This document shows positions 1 to 11,834 of a stretch of DNA of 64,000 bases, one piece after another. Under the pieces are notes generated by a model. That model was not told the origin of the DNA. It saw only the letters and a list, made by a program, of their open reading frames with translations, and did not search any database. This DNA is from Allobosea sp. (GTDB lineage Bacteria > Pseudomonadota > Alphaproteobacteria > Rhizobiales > Beijerinckiaceae): positions 186,001-250,000 of the forward strand of contig NZ_JAFKFX010000025.1 of assembly GCF_017308075.1 (NCBI RefSeq). The letters run 5' to 3'. How positions within the stretch are numbered: position 1 is the first letter of the stretch; each line of letters opens with the position of its first letter. The translations under genes were made by a program, and so were the position numbers.

Positions 1-311
1 TCGAGGACTACCAGGACTCGCCCTATATGGAACGCACTCTAAGCTGGAAGGAAGCGGTCCGCGCCCGCGTCCCGGCCGTCGTCCATGAGGACGGCACCGG
101 CCGGCTGCAGAGCGTCACGGCGCAGCGCAATCCGCGCTATCACGCGCTGATCTCGGCCTTCCACGATCTGACCAGGGTGCCGGTGATCCTCAACACCTCC
201 TTCAACATCATGGGCAAGCCGATCCTGCATACGAGCGAGGATGCGATCCTGATGTTCTACACCTCGGGCCTCGACGCGCTGGTCGTCGAGGACTGGCTGC
301 TGGTGAAGTGA
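1..311 (+). CDS. Carbamoyltransferase (NodU/CmcH family), C-terminal fragment
   Basis: The reading frame is open from the first bases of the window (codons from position 3) and ends at 311, so the gene starts upstream and only about 102 C-terminal residues are visible. The fragment has the family's C-terminal signature: an SPYM motif, AVVHEDGTGR, a VILNTSFN motif, and the GKPI..(T)SEDAI..F..(S)GLDALV..D block. NodU/CmcH/TobZ proteins transfer a carbamoyl group from carbamoyl phosphate to a sugar or antibiotic hydroxyl. The substrate cannot be told from this piece. An in-frame ATG at 27 is internal, because the conserved SPYM residues lie around it. Confidence 0.8.
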   Translation, partial: EDYQDSPYMERTLSWKEAVRARVPAVVHEDGTGRLQSVTAQRNPRYHALISAFHDLTRVPVILNTSFNIMGKPILHTSEDAILMFYTSGLDALVVEDWLLVK

Positions 312-355
312 GCCTCCGACGTGGCATCGGTAGACCGCCACCCGGCGCCAAATGC

Positions 356-382
356 AAAAGGGCGGCGCCGGATGCGCCGCCC
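356..382 (-). terminator. Rho-independent terminator after grxD
   Basis: Perfect 9-bp stem (arms 360-368 and 374-382) with a 5-nt loop, followed on the minus strand by four T (356-359). It lies 29 bases past the grxD stop and would end the purL-bolA-grxD transcript. The same hairpin could also stop the convergent carbamoyltransferase transcript, but no T run follows on that strand. Confidence 0.8.
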
Positions 383-410
383 TCTCGAAGGCTTCGACAA
401 ATTGAGAGCG

Positions 411-746
411 TCAGCTCGCCTGCTTGACGGTGATGCCCTTCTCCGCCAGCAGCGTCTGCAGCTCGCCGGCCTGGAACATCTCGCGGGCGATGTCGCAGCC
501 GCCGACGAACTCGCCCTTGACGTAGAGCTGCGGGATCGTCGGCCAGTTCGAATAGGCCTTGATGCCCTCGCGGATCTCCTGATCCTCGAGCACGTTGACG
601 CCCTTGAACGGCACGCCGACGTAATTGAGGATCTGCACCACCTGGCCGGAGAAGCCGCACATCGGGAATTGCGGCGTGCCCTTCATGAAGAGCACGACGT
701 CCTCGGACTTCACCTCGGCGTCGATGCGGGCATTGATGTCGGTCAT
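411..746 (-). CDS. grxD: Monothiol glutaredoxin Grx4/GrxD
   Basis: 111-residue monothiol glutaredoxin. The active-site CGFS is at residues 30-33, the cis-Pro segment TIPQ at 70-73 and the glutathione-binding GGCD at 82-85. Family members hold a glutathione-bridged [2Fe-2S] cluster, pass clusters to apo-proteins and pair with BolA proteins. The start MTDINARID is chosen because AGGAGA lies just upstream; a longer frame to 788 has no family support. It sits 47 bp after bolA, in the common alphaproteobacterial order purL-bolA-grxD, which fits a Grx4-BolA complex made from one transcript. Confidence 0.95.
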   Translation of the reverse strand: MTDINARIDAEVKSEDVVLFMKGTPQFPMCGFSGQVVQILNYVGVPFKGVNVLEDQEIREGIKAYSNWPTIPQLYVKGEFVGGCDIAREMFQAGELQTLLAEKGITVKQAS

Positions 747-793
747 GTCCTGATCTCCTGGGGCGGGTTCAAGGCCCGCTGGATGCATTCGTT

Positions 794-1030
794 CTAATTC
801 TGGGGAACCGCCGTCGTCAGCGCAAGGGCGTGCAACACGCCGCCCATGCGGCCTTGCAGCGCGGCATAGACCATCTGGTGCTGCTGCACCCGGGACTTGC
901 CCTTGAAGGCCGCCGAGGTCACCGTCGCGGCGTAGTGATCGCCGTCGCCGGCGAGGTCCTTGATCTCGACCACCGCATCGGGCAGCGCCGCCTTGATCAT
1001 GTTCTCGATTTCGTGGGCGTCCATCGCCAT
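794..1030 (-). CDS. bolA: BolA family protein
   Basis: 78-residue BolA/YrbA-type protein with the single KH-like alpha/beta fold. A conserved [12 protein letters not shown] helix is followed by a C-terminal region with the invariant His (GGVLHALAL, about residue 67), which is a cluster ligand in Grx-BolA heterodimers. AGGAG lies ahead of the ATG. It sits between purL (14 bp gap) and grxD, which supports a role in Fe-S cluster handling or iron sensing with GrxD. The short length points to the BolA2/IbaG side of the family. That subdivision is inferred. Confidence 0.93.
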   Translation of the reverse strand: MAMDAHEIENMIKAALPDAVVEIKDLAGDGDHYAATVTSAAFKGKSRVQQHQMVYAALQGRMGGVLHALALTTAVPQN

Positions 1031-1044
1031 GTCTTTAGGTCTCC

Positions 1045-3255
<2,211 letters not shown>

Positions 3256-3350
3256 GCGACCTGTTCCTGACGGACGGGGCGAGCGGAGCGCTCATTCAGG
3301 GCGGGGCATAGCCCGAAGCCGGCGGAGAAACAACTTTTCCGGGCCAGATT

Positions 3351-3788
3351 TCAGATGCTCAGTCCCGCCAGCGCCGCACGCAGCCCTTCCGGGATCGGCA
3401 CCGGCTTCTGCGCGGCGCGCTCGACATAGACATGGGTGAACAGGCCCTGCGCCGCCGTCTCCTGCGCACCTTCGCGGAAGATGCCGAGACGGTAGGTCAC
3501 CGAGGAGCGGCCGAGCCTTTCGACCGCGAGCGCACCCTCGACCGTCTCGGGGAAGGCGACGCTCTCGAAATAGTCGCAGCGCGTGCCGACCACGAGGCCG
3601 ACGACCGGGCTCTCCTTCACGTCGAGGAAGCCCTGCTCGATCAGCCAGGCGTTCACCACCGTGTCGAACCAGTTGTAGTAGACGACATTGTTGACGTGGC
3701 CGAAGACGTCATTATCGGCCCAGCGCGTCGGGATCGTGCGGAACAGCCGGAAACCGGCCCGCTTCAGTCGTACCGGCTTGTCGCTCAT
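3351..3788 (-). CDS. Acyl-CoA thioesterase, 4HBT/YbgC hot-dog family
   Basis: 145-residue single hot-dog domain protein. The active-site segment RWADNDVFGHVNN (residues 22-34) carries the catalytic Asp and the His-Val-Asn-Asn helix of the 4-hydroxybenzoyl-CoA thioesterase/YbgC family. Family members hydrolyse acyl- or aryl-CoA esters in the cytosol; the substrate is unknown here. Its ATG overlaps the stop of the upstream methyltransferase (ATGA), so the two are translationally coupled. Confidence 0.85.
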   Translation of the reverse strand: MSDKPVRLKRAGFRLFRTIPTRWADNDVFGHVNNVVYYNWFDTVVNAWLIEQGFLDVKESPVVGLVVGTRCDYFESVAFPETVEGALAVERLGRSSVTYRLGIFREGAQETAAQGLFTHVYVERAAQKPVPIPEGLRAALAGLSI

Positions 3789-4672
3789 CCCTGCCCCTCT
3801 CCGCCCGGCTTCTCGCCGGTGCCGACCTCCGTCACGCCGAGCGCATCCGCCAGCCGCGCCTTGGCCGAACCCGGCCGGAGCGGCTTCTGCTGGCTCTCAT
3901 GCGGCGCCCACCCCGAGAGCCAGACGATCTCGAAACTCGCCCGCAGCCTGCCATCCGGATCGGCAAAGCGCTTGGCATACAGCTCGGCGGCACGCAGCAG
4001 CACGGCCCGCCGCAGCGGCTTGCGGCTGCGCTCCAGCAGCGTATTGGCCCAGCCCATGGCGCGCAGGTCGCGCAGCAGGCCGAACAGATCGCCATAGCGC
4101 ACGGTGACGAGCTCGCTGTCGACGACCGGCAGGGCGAAGCCGGCCCGCTGCAACAGGCTGCCGAGATCGCGCAGATCGGCGAAGGGCGCGACCCGCGGGC
4201 TCGCCCCGCCGCTCACCTCGACCTCGGCGGCGAGCAGTGCCTGGCGCAGTTCGGTCAGGCTCTGCCCGGCGAGCAGGCAGCCGATGAACAGCCCGTCGGG
4301 CCGAAGGCTGCGCCTGATCTGGAGCAGCGCGCCGGGCAGGTCGTTGACCGCATGCAGGGCGAGCAGCGAGGCGGAGAGGTCGAGCGAGGCGGCGGCGAAG
4401 GGCAGCGCCTCGAGATCGCCGACGATGTCGGCGCCAGCGCCGGCCGCCTCCGCCAGCCGCAGCACCCCGTCCGCCTTCTCCCGCAGCACCGGCGCCGCCA
4501 GCGGCAGGGCCGAGCCGAGATCGGCGGCGACCGCGAAGCGCCGCAGCACCGCAGAAAGCCGCTCCGCGAGATCATCGGCGCAGCGCGCCAGCAGGAAATC
4601 GGGATAGCCGCCCGCGAGCGCCGCCGCGAGGCGACGCCGATAGAGCGCGCGGTCGAAGACCTGGGAGCTCAC
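3785..4672 (-). CDS. SAM-dependent methyltransferase, NDUFAF5/BioC-like
   Basis: 295-residue class I methyltransferase. A helical N-terminus (FDRALYRRRLAAAL, then LLARCADDLAERL) precedes an NxDP-poor SAM fold. The segment HAVNDLPGALLQIRRSLRPDG, followed by LTELRQ, a GGASPRVAPF stretch and RDLRAMGWAN, is the hallmark arrangement of NDUFAF5. NDUFAF5 is the mitochondrial complex I assembly factor that hydroxylates an arginine of NDUFS7. Alphaproteobacterial homologues are usually labelled BioC-like methyltransferase. The start is GTG at 4672. It is coupled to the thioesterase downstream and 16 bp from pepF. Either a complex I or a biotin role is possible from sequence; I favour the NDUFAF5 relationship. 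Confidence 0.72.
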   Translation of the reverse strand: MSSQVFDRALYRRRLAAALAGGYPDFLLARCADDLAERLSAVLRRFAVAADLGSALPLAAPVLREKADGVLRLAEAAGAGADIVGDLEALPFAAASLDLSASLLALHAVNDLPGALLQIRRSLRPDGLFIGCLLAGQSLTELRQALLAAEVEVSGGASPRVAPFADLRDLGSLLQRAGFALPVVDSELVTVRYGDLFGLLRDLRAMGWANTLLERSRKPLRRAVLLRAAELYAKRFADPDGRLRASFEIVWLSGWAPHESQQKPLRPGSAKARLADALGVTEVGTGEKPGGEGQG

Positions 4673-4688
4673 CTGCGCACCCCCTCGC

Positions 4689-6545
4689 TTATTCCATGCC
4701 CTCGAGCTCGATGATCAGCCCCTCGATCATGTTGAGGCCGATCTGCCAGAAGGCCGGATCGCGGGCGTCGAGGCCGAACGGCTTGAGCAGTTCGGAATGA
4801 TGCTTGGTGCCGCCGGCCGAGAGCAACGCGAAATAGCGCTGCTGAAAGCCCTCCGCCGAGTTCTGGTAGACGCCGTAGAGCGAGTTCACCAGGCAATCGC
4901 CGAACGCATAGGCGTAGACGTAGAAGGGCGAGTGGATGAAGTGCGGGATATAGGCCCAGAACGTCTCGTAGCCCGGGCCGAGCCTGATCGCGGGACCGAG
5001 GCTCTCCGACTGCACGCTCATCCACAGTTCGCAGAGATTTTCCGCCGTCAGCTCGCCCGAGCGGCGGGCTTCGTGGACCTTCCGCTCGAAGGAGTAGAAG
5101 GCGATCTGGCGCACGACCGTGTTGATCATGTCCTCGACCTTGGCGGCGAGCATCGCCTTGCGCTGCTTGGCGTCGACCGTCTCGTTGAGCAGCTTGCGGA
5201 AGGTCAGCATCTCCCCGAAGACGCTCGCCGTCTCGGCCAGCGTCAGCGGCGTCGGCGCCATCAGCGCGCCGTTCGGCCCGGCCAGCACCTGGTGCACGCC
5301 ATGGCCGAGCTCATGGGCGAGGGTCATCACGTCTCGCGGCTTGCCCTGATAGTTGACCAGAACATAGGGGTGCGCGGAGGGCACGGTGGGATGGGCAAAG
5401 GCGCCCGGCGCCTTGCCGGGCCGCGCCGGCGCGTCGATCCAGCGCTCGTCGAAGAAGCGGCGGGCGATGCCGGCCATCTCCGGCGAGAAATCGCCATAGG
5501 CGGACAGCACGGTATCGCGCGCCTCGGTCCACGGAATCGTGCGCTGGTCGACCTTGGGCAGCGGCGCGTTGCGGTCCCAGTAGTCGAGCGCCTCGCGCCC
5601 GAACCAGCGTGCCTTCAGCTTGTAGTAGCGGTGCGACAGGCGCGGATAGGCCTCGCGTACCGCCGCCACCAGCGCATCGACCACATCGCGCTCGACCCGG
5701 TTCGCCAGATGCCGTGAATCGGCGACATCCTCGAACTTGCGCCAGCGGTCGGAGATCTCCTTGTCCTTGGCGAGCGTGTTGGTGATCAGCCCGAAGGTCC
5801 GCAGATGCTGACGGAAAACCGTGCCGAGCGCCTCGGCCGCTTCCTTGCGCACCGCCCCGTCGGCATCCTGCAGCCGGTTCAGCGTCAGTTCGAGCGTCAG
5901 CTCCTCCCCGCCGGCCTTGAAGCGCAGCGAGGCGATGGTCTCGTCGAAGAGCCGGTTCCAGGCGCCGTGGCCGGTCACCGATTTCTCGTGGAACAGCTCC
6001 TCGATCCGGTCCTCGAGCTGGTGCGGCTTGTCCTTGGCCAGGTCCTCGATCCACGGCTTCCAGTGGCTGAGCGGCGCCTGCGCGGCAGCCTTGGCCAGCA
6101 CGGCTTCGTCGATCCGGTTGAGCTCCAGCCCGAAGAACAGCAGCTCGGTCGAGATCGCCGTCACCTTGTCCTGCGTATCGCCATAGAACTTGGCGCGCTG
6201 CGGATCGGTGGTGTCGCCGGAATAGACCAGGCCGGCATAGGACATGATCTTGCCGACGAGATCCTCGAGCTTCTCATAGGCTGCGACCGCCTCGGCCAGC
6301 ACGGTGCTGGCATCGGCGCGCTCGGCCAGCGCGGCGAGCTTGCCGCGGTAGAGCGCCGCAAAGCTGCGCGCCTCGGCCAGGGCCAGCTCCAGATCGGCGG
6401 CGAAGGCAGGCGAATCCATCGCCGGATAGAGATGCGTCAAATCCCATTCCGGCAGGATGCCGAGCGCCGTGGCGGCCTTGGAGGCGCCGGCCTCGGCGCT
6501 CCGCGCGACATTGGCGGCGGTCGTCCCGGCGAAGGCTGTCGTCAT
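4689..6545 (-). CDS. pepF: Oligoendopeptidase F (M3 metallopeptidase)
   Basis: 618-residue M3B-clan zinc peptidase. The catalytic HELGH is at residues 411-415, and the downstream ETASVFGE motif supplies the third zinc ligand. The N-terminal half is the helical substrate-binding region of the PepF/M3 family. It has no signal peptide, so it is a cytosolic degrader of medium-length peptides. It is the first gene of a minus-strand run into the methyltransferase and thioesterase. The upstream 220 bp form a divergent promoter region shared with the diguanylate cyclase. Confidence 0.93.
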   Translation of the reverse strand: MTTAFAGTTAANVARSAEAGASKAATALGILPEWDLTHLYPAMDSPAFAADLELALAEARSFAALYRGKLAALAERADASTVLAEAVAAYEKLEDLVGKIMSYAGLVYSGDTTDPQRAKFYGDTQDKVTAISTELLFFGLELNRIDEAVLAKAAAQAPLSHWKPWIEDLAKDKPHQLEDRIEELFHEKSVTGHGAWNRLFDETIASLRFKAGGEELTLELTLNRLQDADGAVRKEAAEALGTVFRQHLRTFGLITNTLAKDKEISDRWRKFEDVADSRHLANRVERDVVDALVAAVREAYPRLSHRYYKLKARWFGREALDYWDRNAPLPKVDQRTIPWTEARDTVLSAYGDFSPEMAGIARRFFDERWIDAPARPGKAPGAFAHPTVPSAHPYVLVNYQGKPRDVMTLAHELGHGVHQVLAGPNGALMAPTPLTLAETASVFGEMLTFRKLLNETVDAKQRKAMLAAKVEDMINTVVRQIAFYSFERKVHEARRSGELTAENLCELWMSVQSESLGPAIRLGPGYETFWAYIPHFIHSPFYVYAYAFGDCLVNSLYGVYQNSAEGFQQRYFALLSAGGTKHHSELLKPFGLDARDPAFWQIGLNMIEGLIIELEGME

Positions 6546-6765
6546 GTCAAAGGCACCTTTCTGGCGAAACCGTTCCCTCCCATATGCGCGGACAAGACCG
6601 CGCGATCAACGTTGCGCAGCGCCGCATTCGCGCGCCGCCTCGCTCCAGCCGCCTGTGCATGCAGGGCATTCGCGCGAACTGAAGACGTTGACTTTCCGTA
6701 AGGGCTGCCACTACCCAGGGTCGAGACCGGCCTCTGCGAGCGCGCGCCGACCGCGGAATGGTGGA

Positions 6766-8022
6766 ATGGACCACGCATATCTTCTGACCGCGATTCTGCC
6801 CGTCATTGCCGCAGTGCTCTGCGCGACCCTTTATTCCCTCTGGCTGAAGCAAAGGGAGCACCGGCATGTGCTCAACTGGTCCTTGGCCTATGCCTGCGCT
6901 GTCCTCGGCTCCGCGATCAGCCTGGCGCGCCTCATCACCGAGAACGCCGCGCCCTTCTCCCTGATCGCCAACGCCTTTCTGGTCGGTGTCGCCTTCTTCG
7001 CGGCGCGCGGCGCCCTGCTTCTGCATGGCGGCAGGCCGGCCGACCGCGTCACCTTGCCGATCCTGCTCGCCACCGTCCTCGCCGGAATCTGGTTCGGCCT
7101 CGTGAGCCCGAGCGTCTTCTGGCGCGGTACCATCGCCAGCATCGGAGCCGCCCTGATCTTCCTGATCGCAGCGCGCGCGATCGCGCGAGCCCCGGACCGC
7201 GACAGGATCGACCGGTTGACCGGCCTGGTCTTCGTGCTGACGGCCGCCCTCCTCGTCGCCCGTCCCGCCCTCGCCTTCGCGCTGGAGGGGCCGATCGAGA
7301 GCGAGGCGGAAGTGACGAGCGCCTTCTGGGGCGTAAGCTTCCGGATTTTCGCCATGCTGAGCTGGTGCGCCATGGCCGCCCTCTTCCTGCTCAGGGCGAC
7401 GAGCGACTTGATGGCCGAGGCGACCGCGCAGTCGCTGACCGACCCGCTCACCGGCATCGGCAATCGCCGCGGCTTCTTCACCGCCGCCGAAACCGCGCTG
7501 GCCACGGTCGATCCGCAGGAGCCAGCGGCGCTCCTGCTCTGCGATATCGACGCCTTCAAGCAGGTCAATGACAGCTACGGCCATGCCACCGGCGATCTCG
7601 TCATCCAGGAACTCGCGAAAGTCCTGAGCGAGGCGGTCGAGGGAACCGGCGCCGTTCTCGGCCGCCTTGGCGGCGAGGAGTTCGTCGTCCTCCTGCCGGC
7701 GACGCCGCTCGAACCGGCCGTCACGGTGGCTGAGGCGATCCGTGCGGGCTATGCGCGGCGCTCGCGCGCCATCGCTCCTTTGCAGGGCCCGGTCACCGTC
7801 AGCATCGGCGTCGCCGAGACGGCCGGCGAGGAGGAGCTGGAAGCCGTGATCGAGCGTGCCGACGCCGCGCTCTACCGGGCCAAGCGCAAGGGCCGCGACC
7901 GGGTCGAGGTCGCCGGCCTTGCGGAAGGCACACCGGAAGTGCCGCAGCGTGGCACCTCGCATAGCCGCCGCTACAGGCGCGCCTTCACCGCACCTGAAGC
8001 ACGGACCCGCACGCGCCCCTGA
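6766..8022 (+). CDS. Membrane-bound diguanylate cyclase (GGDEF)
   Basis: 418-residue protein. About six predicted membrane spans lie in residues 1-215, followed by a GGDEF domain from about 235. GGEEF is at 302-306, and the DxDxFKxxND and PLTGIGNRR signatures are present, so the cyclase should make c-di-GMP from two GTP. The RxxD inhibitory site normally found 9 residues before GGEEF is replaced by GTGA, so classic product inhibition is not expected. The start at 6766 gives the first membrane helix immediately; the frame runs upstream to 6457 without recognisable protein. There is no EAL domain. Confidence 0.88.
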   Translation: MDHAYLLTAILPVIAAVLCATLYSLWLKQREHRHVLNWSLAYACAVLGSAISLARLITENAAPFSLIANAFLVGVAFFAARGALLLHGGRPADRVTLPILLATVLAGIWFGLVSPSVFWRGTIASIGAALIFLIAARAIARAPDRDRIDRLTGLVFVLTAALLVARPALAFALEGPIESEAEVTSAFWGVSFRIFAMLSWCAMAALFLLRATSDLMAEATAQSLTDPLTGIGNRRGFFTAAETALATVDPQEPAALLLCDIDAFKQVNDSYGHATGDLVIQELAKVLSEAVEGTGAVLGRLGGEEFVVLLPATPLEPAVTVAEAIRAGYARRSRAIAPLQGPVTVSIGVAETAGEEELEAVIERADAALYRAKRKGRDRVEVAGLAEGTPEVPQRGTSHSRRYRRAFTAPEARTRTRP

Positions 8023-8042
8023 GCACGAACGGTGTCGCTGTC

Positions 8043-8058
8043 TTAATCACGGCTTAAC
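8043..8058. promoter_or_regulatory. Consensus CtrA box upstream of the response regulator
   Basis: TTAATCACGGCTTAAC matches the full CtrA recognition sequence TTAA-N7-TTAAC without mismatch. It lies 71 bp before the start of the sigma-54 response regulator, in a 106-bp intergenic gap. CtrA is the alphaproteobacterial cell-cycle/motility master regulator. Binding is inferred from the match only. Confidence 0.6.
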
Positions 8059-8128
8059 CCTTCTGGCCGAGATTGCCCCGAAACGGAACAGCGCTTCCGC
8101 CTGCAAGCCCCTGGCCGATCGAGGGTCC

Positions 8129-9697
<1,569 letters not shown>

Positions 9698-9757
9698 TCG
9701 AAACAGGCTGCCTCACGCAGGTATCGGCGTGGATCGGCAGCGATTCGGGGACACAGC

Positions 9758-11662
9758 ATGCGCCGTCGCCTTCTGGCGGAATCCGCCTCCGCCGCTATCC
9801 TGGCTCTCGCGCTCGGCATCGCCGGCGCGTTCGCGCAGGAAGCGCCGCACGAGGCCGCCGCGCCGCGCCTGCCGCTGCCGGAACTGCCGGCGCCACTGGT
9901 GATGCTGCCGGAAGCGGCCCCGCTCAAGCTCGACATTCCCGCCCCGCCCGAGCTGGTGCTCGACCTGCGAACCGGCCCCGCCGAAGAGCAGCCTGAGCTC
10001 GCCGCCCCGCTCGATGCGACCGAGCTCGTCACCGGAGCGATCTCGGTGACGCCGCAGCCTGAGGACCGCATATTCCTGCTCGAAATTCCGGCTCCCGAGC
10101 TGCCGCCGGTCGATCCCGCATTGACCGCCAGGCCGGCGCCGGAGGCGCCCTCCCCGGCCGCGCTCCCGGCGCAGATCGAGATCGCTCCGCCGGCATTGCC
10201 CGAAGTCGTGTTGTCGCTGCCGAGCGCGCTCGAGCTCGCCGCCCACATCGCCCAGCGTGCCGAGGATGGTCTCGCCGTACCGCGCCTCGCCCAGCGTGAG
10301 CGCGCCGACATCCTCGCCGCCTACGCTGCCAACGAGAACCGGCCGTTCTGGATCGAGGGCAAGGGCTGGAGCCCCGCCGGCAAGCAGCTCGTCGCCCAGC
10401 TCGCCCGCGCCGGCCAGGACGGGTTGCGCCCCGCCGACTATGCCGTGCCGGCTTTCGAGGCCAGCGACAAAAACGGCCTCGCCGAGGCCGATGTCAGGCT
10501 CTCGGCCCTCGCCGTGCTCTATGCCCGCGACGCGCGCGGCGGCCGCATCGATCCACGCCGCCTCTCGAAGATGCTGACCCCGGAGCTCGACCTGCCCTCG
10601 GCCACCGAGGTGCTGTCGGAGCTCGCCGGCGCCGCCGACCCGGGCGCGGTGCTCGCCGCGTACAACCCGCAGCACGAGGGCTATCGCCGGCTCAAGGCCA
10701 AGCTCGCCACGCTGCGCTCCGACGACGAGGATGTGCCTTCGGTGCGCATCCCTGCCGGGCCGCCGCTGCGGCTCGGCATGCGCGACCAGCGCGTGCCGCT
10801 GGTCCGCGCCCGCCTCGGCCTCGGCGCCAGCGAAGAACCGGTCTTCGACCGCTCGACCGCGACCGCGCTCGCCGAATTTCAGAAGCAGGCCGGGCTGCGC
10901 GCCGACGGCGTGCTCAGCAACCAGACGCTCGCCGCGCTCGGCTCGCCGCCCGCCGCCCGCCTGGAAAACGACATCATCGCCCAGATGGAGCGCTGGCGCT
11001 GGCTGCCCGCCGATCTCGGTGCCAGCCATGTCATGGTCAACGTCCCCGAGTTCCGGATGCGCATGGTCCATGACGGCAAGCCCGTGCACGATACCCGCGT
11101 CATCGTCGGCAAGCCGCAGAGCGCGACGCCGATCTTCTCGCACAAGATGGAATATGTCGTCGTCAATCCGTCCTGGTACGTGCCGCCCTCGATCCTGAAG
11201 AAGGAATTCCTGCCCGGGCTCAAGGCCGATCCCGACTATGCCGCCAAGCGCGGCTATGTCGTCACCCGCCGCGGCAATTCGATCTCGGTGCGCCAGCCCC
11301 CCGGCGAGCGCAACGCGCTCGGCTGGATCAAGTTCATGTTCCCGAACGACCATGCCGTCTATCTGCACGACACGCCGAACCGCCGCCTCTTCGCCGGCAA
11401 CAAGCGCGCGCTCAGCCATGGTTGCGTGCGCGTCGAGAACCCGTTCGCGCTCGCCGATCTCGTGCTCGGCCCGGAATGGACGAACGAACGGCTGAAGCGC
11501 CTGATCGGCTCCGGCGAGCGCACGATCAGATTGCCGCAGCCGCTGCCGATCCATCTGGTCTACAACACGCTGGTGGTGAACGAGGCCGGCGCGATCACGA
11601 CCTTTGAGGATCTCTACGGCTTCCACCGGCTCGTCCGCACCGCGCTCGAGCGGCTCTCCTGA
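9758..11662 (+). CDS. L,D-transpeptidase (YkuD/YcbB type) with peptidoglycan-binding domain
   Basis: 634-residue exported protein. It has an N-terminal signal peptide (cleavage near AFAQE), a long Pro/Ala-rich stretch to about residue 150, a scaffold region like E. coli LdtD, and a peptidoglycan-binding domain (about 335-395). The YkuD catalytic domain carries SHGCVRV near 553-559, with the catalytic Cys, and an upstream YLHDTPN His motif. It should form 3-3 peptidoglycan cross-links in the periplasm. It is followed by another peptidoglycan enzyme (DUF882), and the two are probably co-regulated wall-remodelling genes. Confidence 0.9.
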   Translation: MRRRLLAESASAAILALALGIAGAFAQEAPHEAAAPRLPLPELPAPLVMLPEAAPLKLDIPAPPELVLDLRTGPAEEQPELAAPLDATELVTGAISVTPQPEDRIFLLEIPAPELPPVDPALTARPAPEAPSPAALPAQIEIAPPALPEVVLSLPSALELAAHIAQRAEDGLAVPRLAQRERADILAAYAANENRPFWIEGKGWSPAGKQLVAQLARAGQDGLRPADYAVPAFEASDKNGLAEADVRLSALAVLYARDARGGRIDPRRLSKMLTPELDLPSATEVLSELAGAADPGAVLAAYNPQHEGYRRLKAKLATLRSDDEDVPSVRIPAGPPLRLGMRDQRVPLVRARLGLGASEEPVFDRSTATALAEFQKQAGLRADGVLSNQTLAALGSPPAARLENDIIAQMERWRWLPADLGASHVMVNVPEFRMRMVHDGKPVHDTRVIVGKPQSATPIFSHKMEYVVVNPSWYVPPSILKKEFLPGLKADPDYAAKRGYVVTRRGNSISVRQPPGERNALGWIKFMFPNDHAVYLHDTPNRRLFAGNKRALSHGCVRVENPFALADLVLGPEWTNERLKRLIGSGERTIRLPQPLPIHLVYNTLVVNEAGAITTFEDLYGFHRLVRTALERLS

Positions 11663-11754
11663 GGCCAGATTGCGGCGGCGGCACGGTTTCGCCATGATCT
11701 GTGGGTAGCCAGCTGCGGACTTGCCGAAAATCCGGCGGGATGGTTGTGCCGCCG

Positions 11755-11770
11755 GTAACCTCCCGTTAAG
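11755..11770. promoter_or_regulatory. Near-consensus CtrA-like site
   Basis: GTAACCTCCCGTTAAG has the TTAA-N7-TTAAC spacing with one mismatch in the first half and a G in place of the final C. It lies 65-80 bp before the DUF882 peptidase start, in intergenic DNA. Support is weaker than for the site at 8043. Confidence 0.3.
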
Positions 11771-11834
11771 CCTTCTCGGCAACTGTTCCTTCACGTTTAC
11801 CGCACCGGCTCGCCGGCGCTTCGAGACGGGTCAG

